From Voacanga thouarsii (Eukaryota; Streptophyta; Magnoliopsida; Gentianales; Apocynaceae): DNA of 64,000 nucleotides. Where the stretch lies: the NCBI GenBank assembly GCA_026120185.1, contig JANUWF010001783.1, forward strand, positions 6,231,001 through 6,295,000. The letters are read 5' to 3'. Every line of letters starts with the position of its first letter. Positions within the stretch are counted from its first letter, which is position 1. The notes under the pieces are model-generated. The model had not been told where the DNA came from and ran no database searches. It worked only from the letters and a program-made list of their open reading frames with translations. This document shows, piece after piece, positions 48,363 through 59,684 of the stretch. Both the position numbers and the translations under genes were made by a program.

Positions 48363-49165
48363 ATCGTTAGTGGAGGTTCTTTTAGTCCTTTGGCCGTTAT
48401 TCTCCATGAGAATAAGCTAATAGATCCAAATTATGTGGACTGAAAAAGAAATTTGGACATAATACTCAATGTTGAGGAGTAAAAGTATGACCTCTTTGAA
48501 ATCTACCCTGTTATCAGGGAGGGTTCCATCGCTGACGAGCGCAAGGTTGAGAAAGCATGGAAGAAGGTCAACGAAATGGCTCAATGCTACATGTTGGCCT
48601 CCTTGTCTAATGTACTCCAGTCAAAACACGAGTACATGGCCACTGCATATGACATTAGCCAATCATTAGCCATGATGTTCGCTGATAGGAGCAAGCCCGC
48701 AAGGTAAGAAGCTTTTTGGATGATCATAAACACTAAAATGGCTGAGGGAGTATCAGTTAGGGAGTATATGCTCCAAATGGTTGCTGCTTTCAAGGAAGCG
48801 GAAGTCTTAGGGGCTGTTATTGACCCTGAGAGCTAAGTGAACATGGTTTTCGAATCTCTACCGAGTTTTTTTATTCAGTTCAAGTTAAACTACAACATGA
48901 ATAAGTTAAACGTGAGTTGAATTGAGTTAATGAAAGAGCTCCAAGTGGCGGAGAAGTCATGTAGCCACAATCCAAGGCTATGATAGGACTTTTTCTTTTG
49001 GAATTGGGCCCAAGCCTAGGAAGTTCAAGAAAAAGAAGGGAAATGCACCGGCCCAGCCCAAGAACTAGCCCAAAGGTAAATGCTTCAAATGCGGGCAGGA
49101 GGGATACTGGAAAAAGGAGTGTCCAAAACTTCAGGCCAAGAAAAACTCTACAGGTATTGTTTTCT
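48363..49165 (+). pseudogene. Element D gag
   Basis: Gag starts at 48363 with ATC where family members have ATG, then VSGGSFSPLAVILHENKL and PNYVD followed by TGA in place of Trp and KRNLDIIL. QCYMLASLSNVLQSKHEYM and NMVFESLPSFFIQFKLNYNM are the conserved copia Gag (UBN2-type) blocks. A zinc knuckle CFKCGQEGYWKKEC at about 49082 has Tyr for the His. Stops also occur at about 48480, 48705, 48834 and 48918. Confidence 0.85.
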
Positions 49166-49179
49166 ATCTAGAGTCTATT

Positions 49180-50490
49180 TCAATGGTTGGATCAACTTCC
49201 ACTTGGATTGTTGATTTTGGTGCCACTGATCATATCTGTAACTCCTTGTAAGGGTTTAGGAAGATAAGAAGACTCCGATAGGACGAGGATGGACTACGAG
49301 TAGGAAATGGAGCACAAGTATGAGCCCTTGTAGTGGGTGAGTTGGATCTTGTTTTTTTATTATAATAAAATAGTTATATTAAATGATATTTTATATGTAC
49401 CCAGTTTTAGACAAAATTTGATTTTAGTTGTAAAGTTAATAAATCATGGATATTCTATTTTTTTCCATTCTGGTATTACTGTTAGTAGAAATAGAGAAGT
49501 TTTATGTATAGGGCACATGTATGGAAACTTATTCTTTTTAAATCCTACAAACAATCAAATAAATAACGCTCAATCTGAACCTTTATGTAAGAAGAGAAAA
49601 ACTAATGTTAATGACTCATATCTTTGATATCTAAGGTTGGGTCATATTAACTCAACCAGGATTCAGAGGTTAATCTATGATGGGACATTGAGCTCATTAA
49701 AATTGAAAAGTTGGTCTCAGTTTCAATCATACCTTATGGGAAAAATGACTAAAAGGTCGTTCACCCAAAAGGCTGATAGAGCCAAGGAGATATTGGGTCT
49801 TGTTTATACTAATGTGTGTGGTCCCTTGTCTACTCAAGCTAGAAGGGGTTTTGAGTACTTCATCACTTTCACAGATGATTGTACAAGGTTTGGTTATATC
49901 TACCTGATGAGGCGCAAGTTTGACTCTTTTGACAAGTTTAAAGGGATTAAGGCTGAAGTGGAGCGTCAGACAGGTAAACTGATCAAAATCTTATGATCGA
50001 ATCGTGGTGGAGAATACCTACTCGGTGAGTTCAAGGATTACATAGTATATCATGGAATAGTATCCCAACTCTCTGCACTGGATACACCCCAGCAGAATGG
50101 AGTAGCTAAGAGAAGGAACAGGATATTAATGGAAATGATCTGAAGTATGATGTCTCATACTATTCTTCCGATCTCTTTTTGGGAATGTGCCTTGGAAACA
50201 GTGACATACATTCTGAACTTGGTGCCTTCCAAGTCAGTACCTATGACACCCTATGAGATGTGGATTGGGCATAAGCCAAGTCTAAATCTTCTAAGGATAC
50301 GGGGCTATCCAGCTTATGTACTGATCAAGGAAGATAAGCTTGAACCAAGATCAGAATTATGCTACTTTATTGGGTATTATCCAAAAGGGACAAAATGAGG
50401 TTACTTTTATCATCCTAAGGAGCAGAAAGTACTGGTAAGTACTAATGCTAGATACTTGGAGATGATCAAAGTACTTCTACTAAAGGTTTA
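49180..50490 (+). pseudogene. Element D protease and integrase
   Basis: The protease motif WIVDFGATDHICNS (about 49198) replaces the usual WIVDSGATDHIC, losing the Ser of the catalytic DSG. The pre-integrase motif is LRLGHI (49634). In integrase the catalytic triad is gone: Asn at 49811 (TNVCGP for TDVCGP), Asn at 50000 (SNRGGEY for SDRGGEY) and Lys at 50108 (NGVAKRRN for NGVAERRN). The C-terminal YEMWIGHKPSLNLLRIRGYP and CYFIGYYPKGTK follow. Stops at 49250, 49994 and 50141 as well. Confidence 0.88.
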
Positions 50491-50559
50491 ATAAGGTTGG
50501 AACTTAAGAAGAAGTTATCTTTGGAATCAACTTTTTTAGACCTAATTATGGAACAAGAA

Positions 50560-51650
50560 GAGATACAACCTCGAGAACCTGTACAAATAGAACTTCGTTG
50601 TAGTGGAAGGGTATCTAGAGTTCCAAAAAGATGGACATGAGAGGCTTTTGAGTTAGTCTCTGACCATCAGGAACAAGATCCCATTAGATACTAGGAGACT
50701 ATTGCTGATGTCGATGTAGATCTATGGCATGAAGCAATAAAAGCTGAGATTTAGTCTATGTACTTCAATCAGGTTTGGGATTTTGTAGCTTCACCTGAAG
50801 GGATAAAACCCATTGGGTGTAGGTGGCTATACAAGAGGAAGAGGGGAGCAGATGGGAAGGTAGAAACCTTCAAAGTTAGGCTTGCGGCGAAAGGGTATAC
50901 TTAGAAAGAGGGAATCGATTATGATGAAACCTTTTCCCCAATGGCCATGCTTAAATCCATCCATATCTTCCTTGCTATTACATGTCATTATGACTATGAG
51001 ATATGTCAAATGGATGTCAAGACGACATTTCTTAATGGCCATCTTAATGAAGACATCTATATGTCCCAACTGGAAGGTTTTATTTCTAAAGGCTAGGAAC
51101 ATATGGTCTGCAAGTTTAAGAAGTCATTTATGGACTTAAATAGGTATTTAGAATATGGAACATTCATTTTAATAAAACTGTAAAGTCTTACGATTTCATT
51201 CAAAACGAGAATGAACCATGCATGTACAAGAAATTAGAAGACATAAATGTGATTTTTCTTGTCCTATATGTGGATGACATTCTACTCATTAGGAATGATG
51301 TAGGGACATTGTCATTTACTAAGGTTTGACTGTCTAGTCAATTTAGTATGAAGGACTTAGGAGAAGCCAATTACATTCTTGGGATGAAGCTTCTTAGAAA
51401 TAGGAAGCAGAGAATGTTAGGATTATCTCAAACAACATACATTGACAAGATGCTGGCTAAGTTTAGCATGGACTCATGCAAGGGAGCTCTAATCCCTTGT
51501 AGGCATGGGTTGTCTTTTTCTTCTAAGGGCTGTCCTAAGTCTCCAGAGGAAAAAGACAGGATGAGTAGGATTCCCTACACTTCTGCTGTAGGAAGTCTTA
51601 TGTACGCCATGCTGTGCACTAGGCTAGATATCTGCTTTTCCGTAGGCTAG
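50560..51650 (+). pseudogene. Element D reverse transcriptase
   Basis: From GCRWLYKRKRGADGKVETFK (50818) and RLAAKGYT, through the DYDETFSPMAMLKSI block and MDVKTTFLNGHLNEDIYM, to the catalytic YVDD at 51267-51278, then MKDLGEANYILGMKL and PYTSAVGSLMYAMLCTR. Several TAG/TGA stops and a frameshift between 51100 and 51180 break it. Confidence 0.9.
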
Positions 51651-51694
51651 AAATAGCTTCTCCAGATAAGTAATCTTATCTGGAGAAGCTATTT
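51651..51694. repeat. Perfect 20-bp fold-back at a deletion junction
   Basis: AAATAGCTTCTCCAGATAAG (51651-51670), 4-nt loop TAAT, then its exact reverse complement (51675-51694). The right arm is native RNase H sequence (GEAISW); the left arm is an inverted copy placed where about 50-60 codons between CFSVG and GEAISW are missing. Confidence 0.9.
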
Positions 51695-52060
51695 CATGGA
51701 GGAGTATCAAGTAATCTTGTATTGCTGACTTAACCATGGAAGCTGAGTATGTGGCAGATTCGGAAGCATCTAAAGAAGTAGTCTAGCTCTGAAAGTTCCT
51801 TTCAAAACTTGGAGTTGTGCTACATATGGACAGACCGATTGTAGTGTATTGCGTCAACTCTTGAGCAGTCTCGCAATCCAAAGAACCTAGGAACCATAAG
51901 AAGGGGAAGCACATCCAGAGGAAGTACCGCCTGATCGGGAATTTCATTCAGAGATGGGAAATCGTGATAGAACAGATAGCCTCGGAGAACAATCTAGCAA
52001 ATTCCTTCACCAAGCCTTTGGCTAAAAGAGTCTTTAAGAGACAATTAGATGCTATAGGGG
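51675..52060 (+). pseudogene. Element D RNase H, N-terminal half deleted
   Basis: It begins at GEAISWRSIK and continues with SCIADLTMEAEYVADSEASK, the VVYCVNS motif (usual VYCDNSGA, Asp lost), SKEPRNHKKGKHI and SENNLANSFTKPLAKRVFKR. The part with the first catalytic Asp (normally GYTDSDF) is absent. Stops at about 51784, 51790 and 51862. Confidence 0.85.
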
Positions 52061-52093
52061 TGGGTAGCTATGGACTTTCTTAGTCTTAGAGTG

Positions 52094-52105
52094 TAAGTGG
52101 GAGAT
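52094..52105 (+). other. Element D polypurine tract
   Basis: TAAGTGGGAGAT directly before the 3' LTR, preceded by the RNase H end. Confidence 0.8.
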
Positions 52106-53957
52106 TGTTGGAGTATATGCCCTCTAGACTAGTTTATCTTATATAATTATCGAATTTATTAATAAAATAATTTATTCTCAAAATTTGTTTGTGAATTTAC
52201 ATTTTATTTGTGCACATTTTCGTTTCGAAAGGACCTATTGTGTCTAACTAAGTGATCTATATGAATGGTGGTCTTTCACAGTAAAGTATGGATCACGAGT
52301 TACATAACACATAAACGTTTATTCTTAACCGATTGATGAGAATGAGAATCTCATTATGTATAGGTTATTGTGTTATGAATTCCAAATGGGGAATGTCTTA
52401 CCTTTAACCAGAGAGTAGTCCACTCACTTCATATCATAAACGTATTTCAAATACGTAGAACATGACATTTAATAGTGGTTTCTAAAAGTACTATTTAAGA
52501 AAATCCAGACTATTGCAGCTACAAGTGGACTAATACTCTACCGCTTGAGTATGAGTTGGTGGTCTGACAAAGCTAGAAGCATATACTTTGATATACTGTA
52601 GTTGAGGTTCTTTCGTAGAGTCGATATACTTGTATGTTGGGTATATGTGACTAGTTAGTTAAGACAGACTTGTACAAGATAGCTTCTGCGCTATATCACC
52701 CATTGTGACTGTTCAAATGATCTAATTATCCAGAGCCTTGGGGAACATGACTTGGATGTTTACTTTAAGGTAACTCTCTTGAAAAGTGAAAACATTCCAG
52801 GAGTCGTGGATCATTGGACTAGAGGTTTAAGGATGGTAGATGTCTTTTAGAGAGGTGTTAGTACACTCTTTCTCTCTAAATGCACGACGATGCGTAGAGG
52901 GGTATTTTAGTCATTATACCTGTAGGTCGAAAACTTTGCAAACGCAGCATTGTCCTTGGGGTCAATATTTTCTCTTGGTGATATTAGAAAATATTTAAAA
53001 TGTAAAATATAACTATTTATATAGTGGGGGTATTTTGGTTTTTTTAGTAGCTAAGGCGATGTGTCTTTTGGTCCCCGGAATGGCTCTTAAGTCCTGACAA
53101 ATTTGGGTTACGGAATTTGTCTTGATATTTATGAGTTTTATTTTATTTTATTAGTCTAATTTATTATTAGACTAGAATAAAATAAAAGGTCCGAGAGAGA
53201 GTATTTTTTTTTATTTAGTTTAATTAGTTAATTAATTATTCAGAACCCAAGACCTAAATTGAATAATTAGAAAATTAATATGGATATAAATTAGATAAAA
53301 GGTATAATATTTTATATTGGTTTGTTTAGGCTTGTTAATTATTTATTGGGCTGTTTAAGGAAGCCCGAAAAATAAATAATTGAGATTTATTATTTATGGG
53401 TGTTCAAGTTCAAGAATAAATGATTTTATCTGGCCTAATGAATAAGATCAAGGGTAAAGTTAATTTTTTTAAAAAAATTAAATTAATTAATTATTGAATT
53501 AATTAAAATAAAAAAACATCCCATGTTATTTTGCGTGAAAGATAACATAAAGCATAGATGCTTTCTGTTTTCATGCATTTTAGAGGTTCTCTCTTAGGGA
53601 ATGTGGAAAAGAAATGAAAAGCTCTTCATGCATTCAGTGAAGTGAGCTTTTTCAAATTTTCAATCATTCACAGAAATAGAAAACCCAGCAGGCATTTCGA
53701 CGGAGAAGCCTTCAAAAGCTTGTCAAAACCCAATCTTTAAACTTTCACCGGCTATGCTACGGGCACCATTTTGGAAGATCAAAGGCTTTGCGTGAATGAG
53801 ACGCATTAGATGTTTCCAAGGGCGTGATCCAATAATCTCAAGTATCCTTGTACAGACATCTACACCAGTGTGAAGAGGACCATTCAATCACAGTGGTAAA
53901 TTTTTTGTTTTCCTAGCATGCTTTCGTTTTGATGATTTTTGCCATTTTAATCCTTTA
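52106..53957 (+). repeat. Element D 3' LTR
   Basis: Begins TGTTGGAGTATATGC and ends TTTAATCCTTTA; partner of 44741-46602. Confidence 0.92.
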
Positions 53958-53962
53958 GATAG

Positions 53963-54086
53963 TGCTTGCTTAAAGCAAATATAATCCATATCGTACTGTG
54001 CCAATAATGCTAGTCCCTAAAGAAAACTCAGCATACTCAGTATGTCAAAGAAATATGTTGATGTTCCAACAACATAGGTCCTAACA
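53963..54086 (-). repeat. Element C copia LTR, right piece
   Basis: On the minus strand the LTR starts TGTTAGGACC at 54086, right after a purine tract (AAATGGGAAAT, 54087-54097). It runs into element D and continues at 44740. The joined LTR is about 966 bp with termini TGTTAG and CTAACA. Confidence 0.65.
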
Positions 54087-54454
54087 ATTTCCCATTTGAC
54101 ATTGTTTGATGCAAAAACATCTGGTGTAACTTCTGTAACAGAACACAACATAACTTCTATAACAGCACAACATAACCGGTGCATAGCAATAGCAACATAA
54201 CCTGTGCATAGCAATAGCAACAACAAAATATAATCGTCTTTTTAATATGCCCTGACTTAATCTAGGGCCAGATAGGACTTTAGAGTATGAATTAATAGAG
54301 GATCAGTGGAATGAACATGATCCAATGGGGCTGCTGGTGCTTTTGAAGATTCTTTTTTGGGTACTTTAGTCTTTGCAAGAGTCAAATCCAAAACACTATA
54401 AGTATACTATTTAGTGTTGATTTCCTTGAACATTTGAACTAGGGAAGGGTACAT
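54087..54454 (-). other. Element C internal 3' end
   Basis: Minus-strand sequence upstream of the C 3' LTR. It contains TTTGCATCAAACAATG before the purine tract, similar in style to the 3' end of SIRE-type elements, and two copies of ATAGCAATAGCAACA near 54190. No identifiable domain. Confidence 0.4.
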
Positions 54455-54932
54455 TGTTAGATTTCGATCATGCAATATCAAATATGCATAGTAGAAATTA
54501 AAACGAAATCCACGTAATAGGATCACTCGTATATAATTAGACGAGTCAAGGGAGAGAGAGAAAAATTCTGTTACCTGAAGGACTATTAGTTTTTAAAAAT
54601 TTTCTCTTGCAAAATTCCTTCGAAAATTGTCCAAGGTTTGAGCTACCAAAATTCCAAGTGTATGAATTTCTCTGATCGTATCCACATAAAGAACTGTACT
54701 CAATTGGCCTGGGTTGATTATGTGGTGGCTTTAGGGAATTAATTTGTTCTAAAGAAGAATCACGGAACAATCTCCCGAATAAAAAACGAGAAAAAGCTTC
54801 TCTCAAGTTTTCCAACACACTTGCGGCGTGCTTAACATATACATATAAATGTTTCCATGTGCACTGTGCGCATTTCCTAATCTTATTAAGAAACATTAAA
54901 CTAATCCCAAATTTCCTTTTCCATTATGGGCT
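54455..54932 (-). repeat. LTR fragment, probably copia, minus strand
   Basis: Starts TGTTAGATTTCGATC (plus), the complement of an LTR end, and has a TATA-like TTTATATGTATATG on the minus strand (about 54834-54847). It is cut at 54932 by the next LTR. The 116-codon minus frame here has no domain. Confidence 0.45.
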
Positions 54933-56581
54933 TGACGTAAAACCCCATCCTAGATTACCCAAGATAGTATGAAGACAGGCATCATATCATTCATATGCAA
55001 GCATGATTATATTTGATTTTTATGATTTTATGTGTTTCATGTATATAACTAATGATCTAAGTTACCTTAATTAGCTTGCATGTGATGTTTGTGTGCATGT
55101 TGGGTTATTGTGTTGTTTAGTTTTTACTTTAGGGGAAAACTTGAAAAAAGGGTTTTGAGATATAGAGATTTTGATGTTAAATTATAACACAAGAGTATTG
55201 TGGTCTAATAGTAGGAGTGTTAAGATTTTAATGAAGTAGTTGAGGGTTCGAATATTAATTCTTGCTTGGATATACATCCTTTATTTTATTTTTTTCATTT
55301 ACCTTGGCATGTTCTCTCTCTCCTTCATGGCTGCTACCTTCTTATTTAGAAAGTAGAAACCCATTATTTAAAGAGGGTTGTATTCCAAATTCATCACACC
55401 TACAAAATAATCCTATTTCCTTATCTCTTCTAAATTTTCATATTTTACATACCCTATTTTAGCAAGCAGATTATATTCATTGCCTTTCTCACGAGGAGGA
55501 TAATCTTGTTTCCTTTTAAGGGGTAGCTGGCCACCCTAAGGAAAATTTCCATAATTTAGCAATCAAATAATCCACTTTCTTTCTTCCTTCTTCTTTAAAT
55601 TTTGAATTCAAAATCCCAATTATTTCTTTCCTTGTTAAATTGGCCGAGAATGAAGGGAGAAATCAGGAAAGGAATTTTCTTTAGCTAAGCATTAGAATAA
55701 CACACTTTCCTTCTCATTACCAAATAATCTCTTGTCCAAGTTCAAAAATTATTCCTAGCCCTTGTTTCTTCATCAGTTTCACAACCAAATAATTAGGAAT
55801 TTTAGGTTGCTATGGTTAGACTGTGCTTCCCTTAATCTTTATGAATTTGAATGTTAACGTCCAAAATTGCTTCAAATTTGCTGATCGAAGTAGATCAATT
55901 ATGGAGCTAATTAATCCCCTGCATTCGGTCAGCAGCTTTCCTCTAAATAGCTTTCCTTTTCCCTTATGTGAGCTGGCCGAAAATCAAGAGAGGATTGAGC
56001 AAGGATAATTTCTTCAGTTTAGTAGCTAGATAATCTACTTTCCTATCCAACCATAAAGATAACCATACATAGTTTATTCCCCAAGATTCCAGCAATTGCC
56101 ATATCTTTCCTTTTTCCTATTCTGCACAAAGCATACAACTCCAACATCTTGGAGTTTCGGCCACTCCTTCCATCAGCACACACGAACTAAGATAGCCTAG
56201 ACACACACACATTGAGCTACTCAATTTTAGCTGTCAAACCCACTGCCTTACCCTGTCATTTGCACAAACAATCACAGGTTCAGTAGTAAAGAATTTTGTC
56301 CACCTAGCTCACCACAAACCAAAACCAAAACAGCTTGGAACACAACACAAATTGAGAGGCTTTCATCCTCTTCAGTAAACCCAAACACCCTTAGGCCATT
56401 TGGATTTTTTACATCAATACCTCTTCTTTCTTTTTCTAGCACTCTCAACCAAAACCCACACAACTTACTATTTGTCTGACACATACATTGTACAAAGCTA
56501 TTTATTTTACTTTTGTAGCAACACAACCGAAACAGCTTTGCTCACCATCCTTCTCTATCTTCTCTAATCACCATAGCCGAA
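54933..56581 (+). repeat. Partial Tekay-like LTR
   Basis: It starts near TGACGTAAAACCCC, resembling the B3 LTR start TGTGAAACCC, and keeps the same order of landmarks: GCATCATATCAT near 54985, tRNA-like boxes (55201-55255), and CTTTTCC/GGCCGA leader-like strings (55640, 55975, 56575). It lacks the right half of a 4-kb LTR and stops at element E. Confidence 0.5.
55201..55255 (+). other. tRNA-like Pol III boxes in the partial LTR
   Basis: A-box-like TGGTCTAATAGTAGG (55201-55215) and B-box-like GGTTCGAATAT (55245-55255, 9 of 11). Same relative place in the LTR as in B3. Confidence 0.4.
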
Positions 56582-56820
56582 TGAAGCGTAAATTTTGAGT
56601 GTATAAAAATTGTCAAATTTAAATCAATCCCTTAGTCAAGTTTAATTAAAACATTAATCTCAAAAAACACATATAAGAAAGTACACTCATTGCAAGCATA
56701 GCATAGGGAATTAACTAGTATCGATCCTCAAAGGAACAAGTACACACACTAATCACTTTTTATTTATTGTTTAACTGACCCAATAAATTGATAAAAAATT
56801 AAAATAAAAAAATAAAATAA

Positions 56821-56825
<5 letters not shown>

Positions 56826-56866
<41 letters not shown>
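56826..56866. repeat. (TA)n microsatellite
   Basis: About 20 TA units inside the E 3' LTR; absent from the other LTR copy at the equivalent place (about 63765). Confidence 0.95.
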
Positions 56867-56868
<2 letters not shown>

Positions 56869-57545
56869 CTTATGGAGAGAAAAATATGTAATGAATAATC
56901 TAATACTTATCATACCCAATTATTTTCTTGGCATCATGAAAGAATATAAAGTAAAGTTCAATTGTTTCTCAAGTCATGAATCTACTTATGTAGACTCCAC
57001 TTCTTTCTCAATCCATAGAATCACTATCTCTTGATTAAATTAGTAGATTTTCTAATCGTACTAAAACAACTAAAAGATGCATTAAACTCAATTCCTTATA
57101 AACATGAAATTAGTTAATGACCCTTTGCTCGAGGTGAAATCAACTAATCTTTGATCACTTTAGTCTTAAATTTTAACTTCATTTTCCAAGTCCATTAAGA
57201 TTTGTCAAATACGAAATCAATGCAATGAAACTCATAACATCATTTCCCAAGTCAATTAGAAGAACTCGCATCAATAACCAATGATAACAAGTAATCAAAT
57301 ACCAAAGATAATAATTAATTAATCAAGAATTAAATAAATTTAAAATCATAAATCCAAGAATAATATCCAAATACAATTAAATAATTAAACTCATCATTGT
57401 TCAAGAAAAAGAAAAAAAAAGAAAGAGATAAATACTCATAGACAAGCTTTTCGATTTCCAATGAAAACTTCTCCAAGAATTAATGCTCATTGAGCAATTT
57501 TTCTAGAGAAAATATTGGTGATGCACTTTAAAAATACGTAAATAG

Positions 57546-57558
57546 ACAATATTTATAG
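57546..57558 (-). promoter_or_regulatory. TATA box of the element E LTR
   Basis: CCTATAAATATTG on the minus strand, followed by a leader-like region; supports minus orientation. Confidence 0.5.
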
Positions 57559-58271
57559 GCTTACAAATTTCTTAAAACTCTAAGGAAAAAAAGAAGTAGT
57601 AATTTCCTAATAAAATTCTAAATAAAAATAAAGGAAGTCCACTGAAAAGAATTGGAAAACAATTGGAAATTTGGTTTTGTCTTTTTGTACTAGAGCACAT
57701 TCTTTTTCTTGAATTTGGCTTCACCCGACCCATTCTTCTTCTTCTTTGCCAAGCCAATGAGCCACTGAAGCCATCCCCTTTGCATCAGCTCATCCGAGCC
57801 AATCTTGTGTCATTTGGCAAGCCGCCACAATCGAGCAAATCAAGCCACTTGCGATTTCCTTTTTTTTTGGTTGCCTTCTCGTTGAGCTGCAGGAAAGATA
57901 TACTTTCGTCTATTTCCCTTTTGCTTTGTTTCTTTGTTTGTTTGCCTTGGCCCATGATTTTGTAGCTTTCTTTTTTTCTTTTTGTTTTTGGTGAAGTCGT
58001 CGACCGAGTCGCGATCTAAGTCATTGTTTCCTTTCCTTTCTTTTAACCAATTTCCAAGTACTCCTCTATTTCATCCATTGTTTTTTTCTCTACTTTCCTC
58101 TGTTCTTCCAGTATAGGACCGGTGTCAGGTCCATCTTCTTGGCCTGGTGCTGGGTCTGTACTAGAAAATTACACAATTAGCTCTAAATTTCACGTATTTT
58201 TGCATAAAATTACAGAAAAGCATTTTTATAAGTGAAATATCAAATAGGAAGGAATATGACTAATTATTATA

Positions 58272-59640
58272 TTAAAAGTATATCAAAATAACCTCAAATA
58301 ATTAGAAAAATAATGATGATTTTAACCCCTATTACATACCCCCACACTTAAATCTTTAATTGTCCTCAAGTAAATACTTAAACAAAGCACTCAAAACAAT
58401 TTATTTCTTCTCAAGTTCATCCATAATAAAGCCAATTTTTTTTTTAACCTTAGATAAAAAATTGTCATTCATTCACCTTTAAAAACCTTTGTAAATTCAT
58501 ACATTAAATCAAACATATCAAGACCCTCAAAATTAAGTTAAACAAGTTTATATTTTAGTCTAAGGAAATTATTCTACCTTTCAAGCCAAGACATAGATAA
58601 CACAAATCATATAAGTCAAGTTGTTTAACCACTTCAAAACTCATAGAATTAAATTTGTAAAACTCTAAGTAGCGAAATAAGGAGACGCTCACATTTTTTT
58701 TTCATCATCATTTTTTTTCTTTCACTTTTTTTTCTCTTTAGCCTCAAGTGCATGAACATTACCTTCACGCACTGTATTGGCACCTAACATTTTTTTTTTT
58801 TCTTTGCTTTTCAAGAATTAGCCTCAAGAAAGTGTGATGCTTCTTATTTTTTCTCTTCCACTAACTGTATTGGCCCCCTTAAGTAATTTCCTAATGAGAT
58901 AAGCATTTTCTTTCGAAATAAAATAAAAATATATTTTTCATTCTTTTTTTCAATATATATTAAAAGTATGTCAAAATAACCTCAAATAATTAGAAAAATA
59001 ATGATGATTTTAACCCCTATTACATACCCCCACACTTAAATCTTTAATTGTCCTCAAGTAAATACTTAAACAAAGCACTCAAAACAATTTATTTCTTCTC
59101 AAGTTCATCCATAATAAAGCCAATTTTTTTTTCAACCTTAGATAAAAAATTGTCATTCATTCACCTTTAAAAACCTTTGTAAATTCATACATTAAATCAA
59201 ACATATCAAGACCCTCAAAATTAAGTTAAACAAGTTTATATTTTAGTCTAAGAAAATTATTCTACCTTTCAAGCCAAGACATAGATAACACAAATCATAC
59301 AAGTCAAGTTGTTTAACCACTTCAAAACTCATAGAATTAAATTAGTAAAACTCTAAGTAGCGAAATAAGGAGACGCTCACATTTTTTTTTCATCATCATT
59401 TTTTTTCTTTCACTTTTTTTTCTCTTTAGCCTCAAGTGCATGAACATTACCTTCACGCACTGTATTGGCACCTAACATTTTTTTTTCTTTGCTTTTCAAG
59501 AATTAGCCTCAAGAAAGTGTGATGCTTCTTATTTTTTCTCTTCCACTAACTGTATTGGCCCCCTTAAGTAATTTCCTAATGAGATAAGCATTTTCTTTCG
59601 AAATAAAATAAAAATATATTTTTCATTCTTTTTTTCAATA
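58272..59640. repeat. 698-bp tandem duplication at the E 3' LTR/internal junction
   Basis: 58274 onward and 58972 onward are nearly identical for about 680 bp, differing by a handful of substitutions and T-run lengths. Each copy holds the last 63 bp of the LTR, the polypurine tract and 600 bp of internal sequence. Confidence 0.95.
58337..58351 (-). other. Element E polypurine tract
   Basis: Minus strand TTTAAGTGTGGGGGTA ends against the LTR start. A second copy lies 698 bp to the right at about 59035-59049, created by duplication. Confidence 0.75.
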
Positions 59641-59648
59641 AAAGAACA

Positions 59649-59684
<36 letters not shown>

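Larger units (their letters stand above)
44741..53957 (+). mobile_element. Element D: Ty1/copia retrotransposon
   Basis: Full-length element of 9.2 kb. The LTRs are 44741-46602 and 52106-53957 (about 1.86 kb each). The flanks AATAG (44736-44740) and GATAG (53958-53962) are a TSD with one change. Internal order is priming site, a long leader, gag, protease, integrase, RT, RNase H and polypurine tract. Every domain has stops, the gag ATG is lost, the integrase triad is substituted and RNase H has a deletion with fold-back. The LTRs differ visibly, so it is not recent. Its family also left solo LTR B2a. Confidence 0.92.
56582..58336 (-). repeat. Element E 3' LTR
   Basis: 1755 bp, TG...CA. A (TA)n run lies at about 56826-56866. 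The minus-strand TATA box CCTATAAATATTG is at about 57546-57558. The plus-strand frame 57663-57965 is a shadow without a domain. Confidence 0.85.

Noticed and set aside
57663..57965. 100-codon plus-strand frame in the element E LTR
   Set aside because: Antisense within the LTR, hydrophobic because of T-rich runs, no domain.
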